DNA of 64,000 nt from an uncultured Selenomonadales bacterium (GCA_900316935.1 ONEW01000001.1:1-64000), one strand, 5' to 3'. Positions 16,976 through 25,821 are shown, counted from the stretch's first letter. Notes: generated from the sequence alone by a model not told the origin. Numbers and translations are program-made.

Positions 16976-19900
16976 TCATGCTTCCCTGGCCGCCGTCTCC
17001 TTCAATCTTTCCGTATCAATGCCTTCGCCCAGGACTTTCCCTTCAGGGCATTTCTCCTTCGCGACGGACAACATCAGTTTCAACCGGTTCAGCTGGTTGA
17101 CTTCCGAAGCGCCGGCATCGCAGTCCATGGCAACCAGGTTGGCATCCTCGTAGGTGCGGCGGATCTCGCGGAACACGCCTTTGCCCATGATATGGTTCGG
17201 CAGGCAGGCCCACGGCTGCAGGCAGACGACGTTACGGACGCCTTCCTCCATGAGTTTGGCGATTTCACCGGGCAGCAGCCAGCCTTCGCCGGCGATATTG
17301 CCCAGGGATACATGCTGCGAAGCCAGTTCGGCCACCTTGTAGATGGAACACGGCGCCGTAAAGTGTTTCGATTCCTCCAGGGCCTTGCGCATGGGGCTCA
17401 GGAAGAATTCCGCCACGCGGATGAACATCTTGCCGCCGGCCTTGCGGAGCCAGGAGCCGTCCAGCAGGTCGTGCTTGGAGATGCCGTCGAAGCCCATGTA
17501 CATCATGAAGTTGGACAGTTCCGGCATGACGACTTCGGCGCCTTCGCGGGCAAGGACATGCTCCAGGTGGTTGTTGGCCACCGGGTGGTACTCAACCAGG
17601 ATTTCGCCGACGACGCCGACTTTCGGCTTCCACAGGTTCGGGACCAGGGGAATGGCGTCGAACTCCTTCACCAGTTCGCGGATGGTCTTCTTATACTTGA
17701 AATAGCTGCCGTGATCGAGTTCGTCTTCGCAGCGGGCGATCCACTTGTTGTACAGGCGGTCCGTCGAGCCGGGAATCAGCTCGTAGGGGCGCATGCGGTT
17801 CGTCACATTCTGCAGCAGGTCCCCGTAGACGATGGCCTTGGCCACTTCGATGTAGCCTTCCGGGTTCAGGGTGAATCCATCCTTCTCCAGGCCGTAGCAG
17901 GCGAAGACCGGCACTTTCGGGAAGCCGGCATTCTTCAGGGCGCGGCGCATGAGGCTCATGTAGTTCGTCGCGCGGCATTCGCCGCAGGTCTGGAAGAGCA
18001 CGATGCTCGTGCGGTCCGGGTCGTATTTGCCGCTCTTCAGGGCCGCCAGCATCTGGCCGATGACGACGATGGCCGGATAGCACATGTCGTTGTGGACATA
18101 CTGCAGGCCCGCGTTGATGGCGTCGTTCCTGTCCGTCTCCGGAATGACCAGGTTGTAGCCGTAGCGCGTCAGCACGTGCTTGATGAGCTCGAAATGGATT
18201 GGAGCCATCTGGGGCGCCAGGATTGTATGGGTTTCCTTGCATTCCTGCGTGAAATGGGGGCGCTCCGGCAGAATCAGGGGCTCGAATTTCGGGACCGGGC
18301 GGCGCGACAGCACGGCCAGCAGGGAACGCAGGCGGATCCGGGCGGCCCCGAGGTTCGTTACCTCGTCCAGCTTGATCATGGTGTACAGGCGGTTATGGCC
18401 TTCCATGATTTCCCGCACCTGGTTCGTCGTGATGGCATCAAGGCCGCAGCCGAAAGAGGACAGCTGGATCAGGTTCACTTCGGGATGCGCCGCGGCAAAT
18501 TCCGCCGCATGGTACAGGCGGGCATGGTAGCTCCACTGGTTGACGATGTACAGGTTGTCTTCCTGCACCGGCATATGGTAGACGGCATCTTCGGAAACGA
18601 TGGCCAGGTTGTAGGACTGGATCATTTCCGGAATGCCGTGGTTGATTTCCGGATCGATATGGTACGGCCGGCCGACCAGCAGGATGACCTGCATGTTGTG
18701 TTCCTTGGCGTAGGCGAGGATTTCGGCGCCCTTCTTCCGCACGTCTTCACGATACTGTTCCAGTTCGTCGTAAGCGGCGTTCATGGCGTCGGTCAGTTCC
18801 CTGTCCGGAATGTTTTCCGAAGCGAACGCCTCCACCAGGCGCTGGCGCATGCGTTTCCTGTTCGCAATCGGCAGGAACGGCTCCATGAACTTGATGTCCT
18901 TTTCCCGCAGGATATCCATGTTGTTGCGGATGTTTTCTGCGTAGGAAGCCACGACCGGGCAGTTGTAATGGTTTCCCGTGCGGTTGACGTCGTCTTCCAT
19001 GTTATACGGCAGGCAGGGATAGAAAATCTTCTTCAGGCCCTTCTCCACCAGGTCCATGATATGGCCGTGCACCAGCTTGGCCGGATAGCACAGGGAATCG
19101 GACGGAATGGTGGACATGCCCTTGTAGTAGATCTGCGCCGATGATTTGTCGGAAATCACCACTTCGTAGCCCAGCTTCGTGAAGAAGGTGGCCCAGAAGG
19201 GGAAATCCTCGTACATGTTCAGGACGCGGGGGATGCCGATCCGGCCCCGCGGCGCGTTCTGCAGCGGTTTATAATGGTTGAACAGGCGCTCGTTCTTGTA
19301 TTCGTAGATGTTCGGCGCCTTGTGCAGGTTCTTCGGCTTGCCTTCGCCGCGTTCGCAGCGGTTGCCCGTAAAGAAGCGGCCGCCATCGGGGAAGGTCTGC
19401 ATGGTGACCAGGCAATGATTGCCGCAGCCGTTGCAGCGGTAGGACCGCGACGTGACCTTGAAGGTCTCCAGCTGTTCGTCCGGGAGCAGGGAGGAAATGC
19501 GGGCCGGTTCGTCCGCATGGGCTTCCAGGGTCAGGATGGCCGCGCCGTAGGCGCCCATCAGGCCGGCGATATCCGGGCGGATGACATCCTTGCCGAGCAG
19601 TTTCTCCATGTTGCGCAGGACGGCATTATTGTAGAATGTACCGCCCTGGACGACGATGTGGTCTCCCAGTTCCTTCACGTCCTTGAGCTGCATGACCTTG
19701 AAGAGGGCGTTCTTGATGACGGACAGGCCGATGCCGGCGGAAATGTCCGCCAGGGCCGCTCCTTCCTTCTGCGCCTGCTTGACGCGGGAGTTCATGAAGA
19801 CCGTGCAGCGCGTACCCAGGTCGACAGGCGTCTTGGAATCCATGGCCTTGTCGGCGAATTCCGCCGCCGTCATATGCAGGCCCTGGGCGAAGTTCTGGAT

Positions 19901-21253
19901 GAAGGAACCGCAGCCTGCGGAGCAGGCTTCGTTCAACGTGATCTTTTCAATATTGCCATCGCGGATCTGGAAGCACTTCATGTCCTGGCCGCCGATATCC
20001 AGCACGCAGGTCACTTCGGGGCAGAATTCCCGGGCCGCGCGGTAATGGGCGAAGGTTTCGACTTCGCCGTCGTCGGCATGCAGGGCCGCCTTGACGATGT
20101 TTTCGCCGTAGCCCGTCGTCAGGGCGCCGGCAATCCAGGTCCCTTCAGGCATGGCCTTGTAGAGGCCGCGCACCTCGCGGATGACGACATCCAGCGGTTC
20201 GCCCTGGTTGCTGCCGTAATCCGTGTAGAGAATCTGTTTATCTTTGCCGATGGCCACGATCTTCGTCGTCGTGGAACCAGCGTCGATGCCCAGATACAGA
20301 GGGCCGCGGTAGGCGGCGAGGTCGCCCCGTTTCACCCTGTCCTTGTCGTGACGGGTCACAAAGGCGTCATATTCCGCTTTGCTGCGGAACAGGGCCAGCC
20401 GTTCGTCGCGGACGATGCCGTAGCTGCCCTGGGCCTTGTCAAGGTTCTTCACCAGGTCTTCGTAGCCCATCCCGCACGTCTCATTGGACAACGCGCAGCC
20501 GATGGCCACGAAATAGGCGCCGTCCTCCACGTCCACCACGTTTTCCGGTGCCAGTTTCAGGGTCTCGATAAAGCGTTTCTTCAATTCCGGCAAAAAGGTC
20601 AGGGGCCCGCCGAGGAAGGCCACGTTGCCCTTGATTTCGCGTCCCTGGGCCAGGTTGCCGATGGTCTGGTTCACGACGGCCTGGAAGACGGACTTGGCGA
20701 TATCCTCCCGCGAAGCGCCGTCGTTCATGAGGGCCTGGATATCCGTTTTGGCGAATACGCCGCAGCGGCTGGCGATGGTATAGATGCGCTGGGCCTTGGC
20801 CGCCAGGTCGTTCAGTCCCTTGGCGTCCGTATTCAGCAGGGACGCCATCTGGTCGATGAAGGCCCCCGTGCCGCCGGCGCAGACGCCGTTCATGCGTTCT
20901 TCCGGCGCAGACCCGAAGTACATGATCTTGGCGTCTTCCCCGCCCAGTTCCACCATGGTATCTGTCTGGGGAATCAATTCCCTGACAGCCGTCGCCGCCG
21001 CAATGACTTCCTGCACAAAGGGCAGTTCCAGGCGCTGGGCGATGCCCATGCCGGCCGACCCGGTCAGGGCGAAGCGGAAACGCTCCCTTCCCACGACGTC
21101 CTTCAGTGCCTGCAGACTGGACGTCAACGCATGGGGAATGTCGGAGAAATGCCGCCCGTACGTCTTGTAGAGGATACGGCCGGCTTCATCCAGCACCACC
21201 GTCTTAATCGTCGTCGAACCGATATCGATTCCGACTTTCAAATCATTGGTCAT
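16976..21253 (-). CDS. Giant 2-hydroxyacyl-CoA dehydratase activase-type protein (two BadF/BadG ATPase domains + DUF2229)
   Basis: A 1425-residue multidomain protein. Two ASKHA ATPase modules occur in tandem: GIDIGSTTIK (residue 8) and GIDAGSTTTK (residue 322). Each has the cysteines that bridge a [4Fe-4S] cluster in activase dimers (about C125 and C164, then C444/C448 and C483). A cysteine cluster CNGCGNHC follows near residue 620. The rest matches DUF2229 and HgdB-like dehydratase sequence, with many more cysteines. Classical activases use ATP to inject an electron into hydroxyglutaryl-CoA dehydratase; this long form has all parts in one chain and its substrate is unknown. GAGGTG precedes the ATG. 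Confidence 0.88.
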   Translation of the reverse strand: MTNDLKVGIDIGSTTIKTVVLDEAGRILYKTYGRHFSDIPHALTSSLQALKDVVGRERFRFALTGSAGMGIAQRLELPFVQEVIAAATAVRELIPQTDTMVELGGEDAKIMYFGSAPEERMNGVCAGGTGAFIDQMASLLNTDAKGLNDLAAKAQRIYTIASRCGVFAKTDIQALMNDGASREDIAKSVFQAVVNQTIGNLAQGREIKGNVAFLGGPLTFLPELKKRFIETLKLAPENVVDVEDGAYFVAIGCALSNETCGMGYEDLVKNLDKAQGSYGIVRDERLALFRSKAEYDAFVTRHDKDRVKRGDLAAYRGPLYLGIDAGSTTTKIVAIGKDKQILYTDYGSNQGEPLDVVIREVRGLYKAMPEGTWIAGALTTGYGENIVKAALHADDGEVETFAHYRAAREFCPEVTCVLDIGGQDMKCFQIRDGNIEKITLNEACSAGCGSFIQNFAQGLHMTAAEFADKAMDSKTPVDLGTRCTVFMNSRVKQAQKEGAALADISAGIGLSVIKNALFKVMQLKDVKELGDHIVVQGGTFYNNAVLRNMEKLLGKDVIRPDIAGLMGAYGAAILTLEAHADEPARISSLLPDEQLETFKVTSRSYRCNGCGNHCLVTMQTFPDGGRFFTGNRCERGEGKPKNLHKAPNIYEYKNERLFNHYKPLQNAPRGRIGIPRVLNMYEDFPFWATFFTKLGYEVVISDKSSAQIYYKGMSTIPSDSLCYPAKLVHGHIMDLVEKGLKKIFYPCLPYNMEDDVNRTGNHYNCPVVASYAENIRNNMDILREKDIKFMEPFLPIANRKRMRQRLVEAFASENIPDRELTDAMNAAYDELEQYREDVRKKGAEILAYAKEHNMQVILLVGRPYHIDPEINHGIPEMIQSYNLAIVSEDAVYHMPVQEDNLYIVNQWSYHARLYHAAEFAAAHPEVNLIQLSSFGCGLDAITTNQVREIMEGHNRLYTMIKLDEVTNLGAARIRLRSLLAVLSRRPVPKFEPLILPERPHFTQECKETHTILAPQMAPIHFELIKHVLTRYGYNLVIPETDRNDAINAGLQYVHNDMCYPAIVVIGQMLAALKSGKYDPDRTSIVLFQTCGECRATNYMSLMRRALKNAGFPKVPVFACYGLEKDGFTLNPEGYIEVAKAIVYGDLLQNVTNRMRPYELIPGSTDRLYNKWIARCEDELDHGSYFKYKKTIRELVKEFDAIPLVPNLWKPKVGVVGEILVEYHPVANNHLEHVLAREGAEVVMPELSNFMMYMGFDGISKHDLLDGSWLRKAGGKMFIRVAEFFLSPMRKALEESKHFTAPCSIYKVAELASQHVSLGNIAGEGWLLPGEIAKLMEEGVRNVVCLQPWACLPNHIMGKGVFREIRRTYEDANLVAMDCDAGASEVNQLNRLKLMLSVAKEKCPEGKVLGEGIDTERLKETAAREA

Positions 21254-21560
21254 GTGAACACCTCATCTATATAAAAAATGATACCTGCAGGTTTCCGCCG
21301 CATGAAAGCCTCTCCTGCGCACCTTCCGCTTCATTCCGCCGACCGGATGGAAGCCGTTGGGACAAGCCGGAAGTAGAAAGCCCGGCGCCTGCCGAATGGA
21401 AGCCCTTGCCGGATAGCGGCCGGTCCGAATGGGGACACTCCCGCTATTTAACAATACATTATATACCTATTTTGATAAAATTGCATCAGGTTTTACAGAA
21501 TATCCGTTTCCGCCCGGTTCAGGGCCGTTTTCGCAGTTCCCCAAAAAAATTTATAAAAAA
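21254..21560 (-). other. Leader and promoter region of the activase gene
   Basis: No gene. A minus-strand TATAAT at 21458-21463 with a poor -35 gives a leader of about 195 bases. The leader contains two near-identical 17-base direct repeats (21343-21359 and 21392-21408, 15 of 17 identical, starting CCGGATGGAAGCC / CCGAATGGAAGCC) and many GC-rich pairings. No known riboswitch was recognised. Confidence 0.45.
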
Positions 21561-21587
21561 TTAGCACTCAGCACTTGACAGTGCTAA
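21561..21587 (+). promoter_or_regulatory. CIRCE operator (HrcA binding site)
   Basis: TTAGCACTC, nine bases, then CAGTGCTAA. This differs from the consensus TTAGCACTC-N9-GAGTGCTAA at a single base. It overlaps the -35 box of the hsp20 promoter, so HrcA would block RNA polymerase until heat or misfolded protein titrates GroEL. Confidence 0.92.
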
Positions 21588-21603
21588 CAACATGTGCTAG
21601 GAT
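21575..21603 (+). promoter_or_regulatory. Promoter of hsp20
   Basis: TTGACA (21575-21580) inside the CIRCE element, 17-base spacer, TAGGAT (21598-21603). Confidence 0.82.
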
Positions 21604-21609
21604 ATGCTT

Positions 21610-21779
21610 AGAAACAAAAGAAAGGCTTCCGAAAGAACCGCAAAGGTGCCGGACGGAGGCGCAGGGGAACGGCCGCGAGGCCGATTCTTTTGGAGCCGAA
21701 AGTCAAAAAGTCAACCGCCTTCCTGAGTTTCCAAAATCCACAAACAAGCAGATTCACATAACGATTGGAGGAATGTATT
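21610..21779 (+). other. Long untranslated leader of hsp20
   Basis: About 170 transcribed bases precede the hsp20 start. Short reading frames here lack ribosome binding sites. The leader contains GC-rich self-complementary stretches (GGCCGCGAGGCC) and a TTCCT that could pair with the AGGAA of the ribosome binding site, so a thermometer-like role is possible but unproven. Confidence 0.35.
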
Positions 21780-22241
21780 ATGATGTTTCCGAGCATTTTT
21801 GGTGAAAACGTATTTGATGATTGGAATGATGACGCTTACGGCCTGATGAATCCTTCCGCCTTCTTCGGCAAAGGCAATCCCCTGTATGGCAAACATGCAG
21901 GCAACATCATGAAGACCGATATCCGCGAAACCGACAAGACCTACGAGATGGATGTGGACCTGCCGGGCTTCTCGAAAGAGAACATCCAGGTACAGCTGGA
22001 AAAAGGGTATCTGACCATTGTCGCTTCCAAAGCCCTCGATAAGGACGAAAAGGACAAAGAAGGCAAGTATCTGCGTCAGGAACGGTACAGCGGAACCTGC
22101 AGCCGCAGCTTCTACGTAGGCGAAGCCCTCACCAACGAGGAGATCAAGGCGAAATTCGAAGACGGCGTGCTGAAACTGAGCATCCCCAAGAAGGACGCCA
22201 AGGAAATCGACCAGAACAAGTACATCGCCATTGAAGGCTGA
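21780..22241 (+). CDS. Small heat-shock protein Hsp20
   Basis: A 153-residue alpha-crystallin-family chaperone that holds unfolding proteins. The domain runs from about residue 42 (IRETDKTYEMDVDLPGF) to the GVLKLSIPKK motif near 138, which carries the A-x-x-x-G-V-L-x-L-x-I-P pattern (here FEDGVLKLSIP). The N-terminus is short and aromatic. The ATG at 21780 is eight bases after GGAGG; a second ATG follows directly. CIRCE control is visible upstream and a strong terminator downstream. Confidence 0.95.
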   Translation: MMFPSIFGENVFDDWNDDAYGLMNPSAFFGKGNPLYGKHAGNIMKTDIRETDKTYEMDVDLPGFSKENIQVQLEKGYLTIVASKALDKDEKDKEGKYLRQERYSGTCSRSFYVGEALTNEEIKAKFEDGVLKLSIPKKDAKEIDQNKYIAIEG

Positions 22242-22342
22242 TATACCCCCATCAAATGACGCACCCTTTCACGTTACCCCTTAAAATTCTCAAACAACCC
22301 CTCAAACAACACTTCCCAAATGTTTTTCTCCCCTTTGAAAAA

Positions 22343-22371
22343 GCCGGTCACGCAAGTGACCGGCCTTTTTT
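22343..22371. terminator. Bidirectional terminator between hsp20 and the acyltransferase gene
   Basis: A perfect 9-bp stem (22343-22351 with 22356-22364) and GCAA loop. It is flanked by CTTTTTTT on the plus strand and by TTTTTC on the minus strand, so it serves both convergent genes. Confidence 0.95.
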
Positions 22372-22393
22372 TATGCAGTTACATGTCATGCCG

Positions 22394-23524
22394 TCAATCC
22401 GGCTGCCGCCCGAGGACGAGGACACCGACGGTCCGGCACCGGGCCGCCAGGGCCTGGATCACCATGCCCGCCGCCAGGGATGACACGAGCACCAGGACAT
22501 AGAAAAGCAGTACAGGGACCTGGGCGAAGGCAAATCCCAGATAGCCCAGGGCGCTATACCAGAAATTGATGAACCAGGGATGTATCAGGTAGATGACCAT
22601 GGAATACGCCGAAAGCACCTTGAGGAAGAGCAGCCTGTACCCGGACAGGCGTTCCAGGAGGGCGCAGAAGAAGAGCAGCCAGCAGACCGTGTAGAGCAGC
22701 CCTTCCGGCGTGAGCTGCGTCAGGTGTTCCGGAATGGCGGCCAATTCCATGCCCCCGTCCAGATAACCGAAAAAGCTGTGCAGGTAGACGCCGCAGGACA
22801 CCAGCAGCAGAGCCAGGGTGCTCCACAGGTGCGCCCGCAGCCAGTGGCGCACAGCGTCCTCGTGCACGGCGCAGAGCCCGCCCAGGATGAACACAAACCC
22901 GTAAAACAAAGGGATGTAGTTCATGCGCTCGTTCAGCAGGCGGATGATGACCTTATAATGGGCCGTCCAGGCCGGATAGCTCCAATAGACAGCGTTCCAA
23001 TGGTACAGGACCAGCTGCAGGGCCGCCAGCACCGCCAGGCACAGGCCCGTCCCCGCCTTCGTCCCGCGGTCCGTCATCCGCACCAGCCAGCGCCAGAACG
23101 GCAGGGTGAAATAGAACCCCAGAAGGATCACGAGGAAGTAGATGTGGTAACAGCCCTCCCCCAGCAGCAGTTTGACAAGCAGGACCGACAAGGAAAAGCT
23201 GCCGTCGGGGCGGATCATGTCCTCCCGCTGCCACAGGGCGATGTAGAACAGGGACCAGACCAGGTACGGCACACCGACCGTGCGCAGATGGTGCCGCACG
23301 GAAGCCACATAATGGAAGGGCTTGTGCAGCGCGCCATTGCAGAAAAGGCCGTAGCCCGAAATGAAGAAGAACGCGGGCACGGCAAAACGCGTGAAAATCT
23401 GCAGCAGCAGAAAAATGTCCAGGCGCGGCGTCGAGGAATCGAGCACGAAGGTGCCGATATGGATGCCGACGACGCCGAGCATGGCCAGGCCGCGCAGATG
23501 ATCGATGACGGGATTTCGTTTCAA
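22394..23524 (-). CDS. Membrane acyltransferase, acyltransferase-3 (AT3) family
   Basis: A 376-residue polytopic protein with about ten membrane segments. It starts with IDHLRGLAMLGVVGIHIG, whose arginine and histidine are the hallmark of acyltransferase-3 (OafA/WecH-like) enzymes that acetylate or otherwise acylate surface sugars, followed by FFFISGYGLF. The acceptor is unknown; an LPS, exopolysaccharide or cell-wall sugar is plausible in this organism. The TTG at 23524 is preferred: GGGGTG lies seven bases upstream, and the in-frame ATG at 23554 falls at the likely transcription start. Single gene between two terminators. Confidence 0.83.
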   Translation of the reverse strand: MKRNPVIDHLRGLAMLGVVGIHIGTFVLDSSTPRLDIFLLLQIFTRFAVPAFFFISGYGLFCNGALHKPFHYVASVRHHLRTVGVPYLVWSLFYIALWQREDMIRPDGSFSLSVLLVKLLLGEGCYHIYFLVILLGFYFTLPFWRWLVRMTDRGTKAGTGLCLAVLAALQLVLYHWNAVYWSYPAWTAHYKVIIRLLNERMNYIPLFYGFVFILGGLCAVHEDAVRHWLRAHLWSTLALLLVSCGVYLHSFFGYLDGGMELAAIPEHLTQLTPEGLLYTVCWLLFFCALLERLSGYRLLFLKVLSAYSMVIYLIHPWFINFWYSALGYLGFAFAQVPVLLFYVLVLVSSLAAGMVIQALAARCRTVGVLVLGRQPD

Positions 23525-23564
23525 GACCGGACACCCCCAGAAGGATGAATACAAAGGATAGTTT

Positions 23565-23570
23565 ATTATA
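23565..23570 (-). promoter_or_regulatory. Extended -10 promoter of the AT3 gene
   Basis: Minus-strand TGATATAAT, about 40 bases before the TTG start. No clear -35. Confidence 0.5.
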
Positions 23571-23593
23571 TCACGTTGCCGGCCGCGGGCCTA

Positions 23594-23627
23594 TAAAAAT
23601 ATCCTCCCCGGAAATCCGGGGAGGATA
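23594..23627 (-). terminator. Terminator of the rplU-prp-rpmA operon
   Basis: A 12-13-bp stem (TATCCTCCCCGG with CCGGGGAGGATA) and very short loop, followed on the minus strand by TTTTTATAGG. Confidence 0.95.
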
Positions 23628-23642
23628 CAGGCTGATCTGGAA

Positions 23643-23933
23643 TCACGCTTCCTTTTCAACGGGGTACACGCTGATCTGGCGGCCGTCACGGCCTACGCGT
23701 TCAAATTTGACTTTGCCGTCCACTTTGGCGTAGATGGTATAGTCGCGGCCCATGCCGACGTTTTTGCCGGGATGGAACTTGGTGCCGTGCTGGCGCATGA
23801 GGATGCTGCCGGCAGTCACGACCTTGTCCTCGTGAGCCTTGATGCCCAGGCGCTGTGCATTGGAATCACGGCCGTTGTGGGAAGAACCGGTACCTTTTTT
23901 ATGTGCATGTAACTGCAGGATGATCTTAAACAT
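23643..23933 (-). CDS. rpmA: Ribosomal protein L27
   Basis: A 96-residue large-subunit protein near the peptidyl-transferase centre. The core [20 protein letters not shown] is classical. The N-terminus [14 protein letters not shown] keeps the Firmicutes extension that the Prp protease must remove. The usual LQFFA cleavage box reads LQLHA here, with His in place of the Phe before the cut. GGAGGTG lies upstream of the ATG at 23933. The prp gene directly upstream overlaps it by eight bases. Confidence 0.97.
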   Translation of the reverse strand: MFKIILQLHAHKKGTGSSHNGRDSNAQRLGIKAHEDKVVTAGSILMRQHGTKFHPGKNVGMGRDYTIYAKVDGKVKFERVGRDGRQISVYPVEKEA

Positions 23934-24267
23934 TCTTACTTTCACCTCCATGTTCGCGGACTCGAACATCTTTGGGACATTCTGCCGCCAGCTGCTGCAA
24001 GATCCGTACCATGGACCCGATCAGCAACTGGCTTGTTTCATCGGGCGCCTTCTTCAGCTGAACTGTCAGAAGACCCGATTTGGGATCCGCCGTATATGCG
24101 ACGGGAAATTTCGCTTCGCCTTCCAAGCCGATAAGGGCCATCTGCGTCACCGCAGAAACCCAGGCGCATACCACACTCTCCCCCGCCGGCGCGTCGTTGG
24201 CGTGCCCTTTGGCGCGGTAGCCCGTGTAGAGGCCCGACTTGTTCTTGCTGACTTCAACCGTGATCAT
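23926..24267 (-). CDS. prp: Ribosomal-processing cysteine protease Prp
   Basis: A 113-residue protease that trims the N-terminus of L27 in Firmicutes. The catalytic histidine is in [10 protein letters not shown] (about residue 22) and the cysteine in [12 protein letters not shown] (about residue 34). It lies in the usual place between rplU and rpmA, 11 bases after rplU and overlapping rpmA. Confidence 0.93.
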   Translation of the reverse strand: MITVEVSKNKSGLYTGYRAKGHANDAPAGESVVCAWVSAVTQMALIGLEGEAKFPVAYTADPKSGLLTVQLKKAPDETSQLLIGSMVRILQQLAAECPKDVRVREHGGESKNV

Positions 24268-24278
24268 GGCGTTCCGGA

Positions 24279-24590
24279 TTAAGCCTGGATGCCGCTGATC
24301 TTGACGGTCGTGAACGGCTGACGGTGGCCGGCGCGTTTGCGGTAGTTGGATTTGGCTCTGTATTTGAAGACCAGGATTTTGTCCGCTTTCCCCTGTTCCA
24401 TAACGGTAGCGGTTACCTTGGCACCTTCGACTACCGGTTTGCCGACGGTCACTTCCCCGTCGTTCACGATAGCCAGGACTTCGTCAAATACGACTTCAGC
24501 GTCTTTTTCGGCATCCAGCTTCTCTACATTCAGGACATCGCCTTCCTGTACACGATACTGTTTGCCGCCGGTTTTAATGATTGCGTACAT
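24279..24590 (-). CDS. rplU: Ribosomal protein L21
   Basis: A 103-residue 50S subunit protein that begins [18 protein letters not shown], as is standard, and ends with the basic [14 protein letters not shown] segment that binds 23S rRNA. The ATG at 24590 has GGAGG eight bases upstream; GTG at 24599 is less likely. First gene of rplU-prp-rpmA. Confidence 0.97.
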   Translation of the reverse strand: MYAIIKTGGKQYRVQEGDVLNVEKLDAEKDAEVVFDEVLAIVNDGEVTVGKPVVEGAKVTATVMEQGKADKILVFKYRAKSNYRKRAGHRQPFTTVKISGIQA

Positions 24591-24599
24591 GTGTTGCAC

Positions 24600-24710
24600 C
24601 TCCCTTATCGTATACTCGCCAATTTCGGTACTTTTCCGGGTGAAAAGTTTACGGGACCTCGTTGAGCGGTTGGGGACGGACTACGCCCATAGCGGGAATC
24701 GTCCATACTG
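24600..24710 (-). ncRNA. Leader RNA of the rplU operon (L21-leader-like)
   Basis: About 110 bases between the promoter and rplU, with self-complementary stretches. Firmicutes rplU operons usually carry an autoregulatory L21 leader, and the position fits, but I could not align it to that family by eye. Confidence 0.45.
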
Positions 24711-24714
24711 AAAA

Positions 24715-24743
24715 ATAATAGCATGCGGGACCGCATTTGTCAA
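24715..24743 (-). promoter_or_regulatory. Strong promoter of rplU-prp-rpmA
   Basis: Minus-strand TTGACA (24738-24743), 17-base spacer, TATTAT (24715-24720). The spacer contains the inverted repeat ATGCGG-TC-CCGCAT. Confidence 0.92.
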
Positions 24744-24746
24744 CAA

Positions 24747-25703
24747 TTAAATCGTATAGAACCAGGTTTCGGCCTGTTTCAGGTCCTTGGGCTTGGAGTC
24801 CGGCTTGTTGTCCTCGTTGAAGTGGAGTTCCTGGCTCTTGATGCTGACGTTCGATCCGGGCGGTACGGACATGGTGATGAAGGTGTTGCCGCCGATGACG
24901 GAGTCATGGCCGATGACCGTGTCGCCGCCCAGGATGGAGGCACCGGAATAGATGGTGACGTTGTCCTCGATGGTCGGGTGGCGTTTTTTGCCGTGCAGCT
25001 TCTGGCCGCCGCGGGTCGACAGGGCGCCGATGGTGACCCCCTGGTAGACCTTCACGTTATTGCCGATGACCGTCGTCTCGCCGACGACGATGCCCGTGCC
25101 ATGGTCGATGAAGAAATTGCGGCCGATGGTGGCGCCGGGATGGATATCGATGCCCGTTTTGCCGTGGGCATATTCCGCCATGATCCGCGGCAGCATGGGC
25201 ACATTCAGTTCATAGAACTCGTGAGCCAGGCGGAAGACCATGATGGCGTACATGCCGGGGTAGCAGTAGATGATCTCGTCCTTGCTGAACGCCGCCGGGT
25301 CGCCGTCGAACTCGGCCTGCACCGTGGAATCGACCAGGTCGCGGATTTTCGGGATGCGCGACATGAACTCCAGGGCCAGTTCCTGCCCGCGGGTCTGGCA
25401 GGTCCGGTAATCCTTGTCGGCGTATTCCGGCAGGAAACGGATGAAGCGGGTGATTTGCTTGCTGAGGTTGAACAGGACATCTTCCACCAGAGTCTGCAGG
25501 TTGTTTTCTGCCGTGTAGTAATGGTAGGACTTGATGCGGAAATAGCCCGGGAACAGGATTTTCTGCAGCTTGTCCAGAATATCGATGACCGCGTCCATGT
25601 CCGGTCCGGAAAAGCCCGTGCTCTTATCAATCGTACGGCCTTTTGCGTAATCGGCGAGGATGCTTTCGGAAATCTTCCTGATGCGTTTTTCCATGTTGGC
25701 CAT
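24747..25703 (-). CDS. Serine O-acetyltransferase, EpsC type
   Basis: A 318-residue enzyme making O-acetylserine for cysteine synthesis. The N-terminal 180 residues are helical. The C-terminal left-handed beta-helix has hexapeptide repeats and the active-site stretch GIDIHPGATIGRNFFIDHGTG followed by VVGETTVIGNNV. The length fits the long EpsC-type group rather than CysE (about 270). GGAGG is eight bases before the ATG at 25703. No cysK gene is adjacent; the gene stands alone between the rplU operon and the divergent glyA. Confidence 0.88.
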   Translation of the reverse strand: MANMEKRIRKISESILADYAKGRTIDKSTGFSGPDMDAVIDILDKLQKILFPGYFRIKSYHYYTAENNLQTLVEDVLFNLSKQITRFIRFLPEYADKDYRTCQTRGQELALEFMSRIPKIRDLVDSTVQAEFDGDPAAFSKDEIIYCYPGMYAIMVFRLAHEFYELNVPMLPRIMAEYAHGKTGIDIHPGATIGRNFFIDHGTGIVVGETTVIGNNVKVYQGVTIGALSTRGGQKLHGKKRHPTIEDNVTIYSGASILGGDTVIGHDSVIGGNTFITMSVPPGSNVSIKSQELHFNEDNKPDSKPKDLKQAETWFYTI

Positions 25704-25732
25704 GAGTAGAACCTCCGTACAGTAATATCATC

Positions 25733-25738
25733 ATTATA
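25733..25738 (-). promoter_or_regulatory. Extended -10 promoter of the serine acetyltransferase gene
   Basis: Minus-strand TGGTATAAT, 30 bases before the start codon; -35 not convincing. Confidence 0.5.
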
Positions 25739-25821
25739 CCAGACATCCGGGCAGTTTGGCGCAATGCCTTTACACTTTTTTGTATATTTCCCCGGAAATT
25801 TTGCCTTTTGACGCCGGTTCG

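Noticed and set aside
16946-21274. Two plus-strand ORFs of 732 and 666 codons opposite the activase gene
   Set aside because: Antisense shadows. The minus-strand frame has clear ATPase and cysteine motifs.
24600-24710. Confident L21-leader assignment
   Set aside because: Position fits but I could not match the consensus structure by eye, so confidence is kept low.
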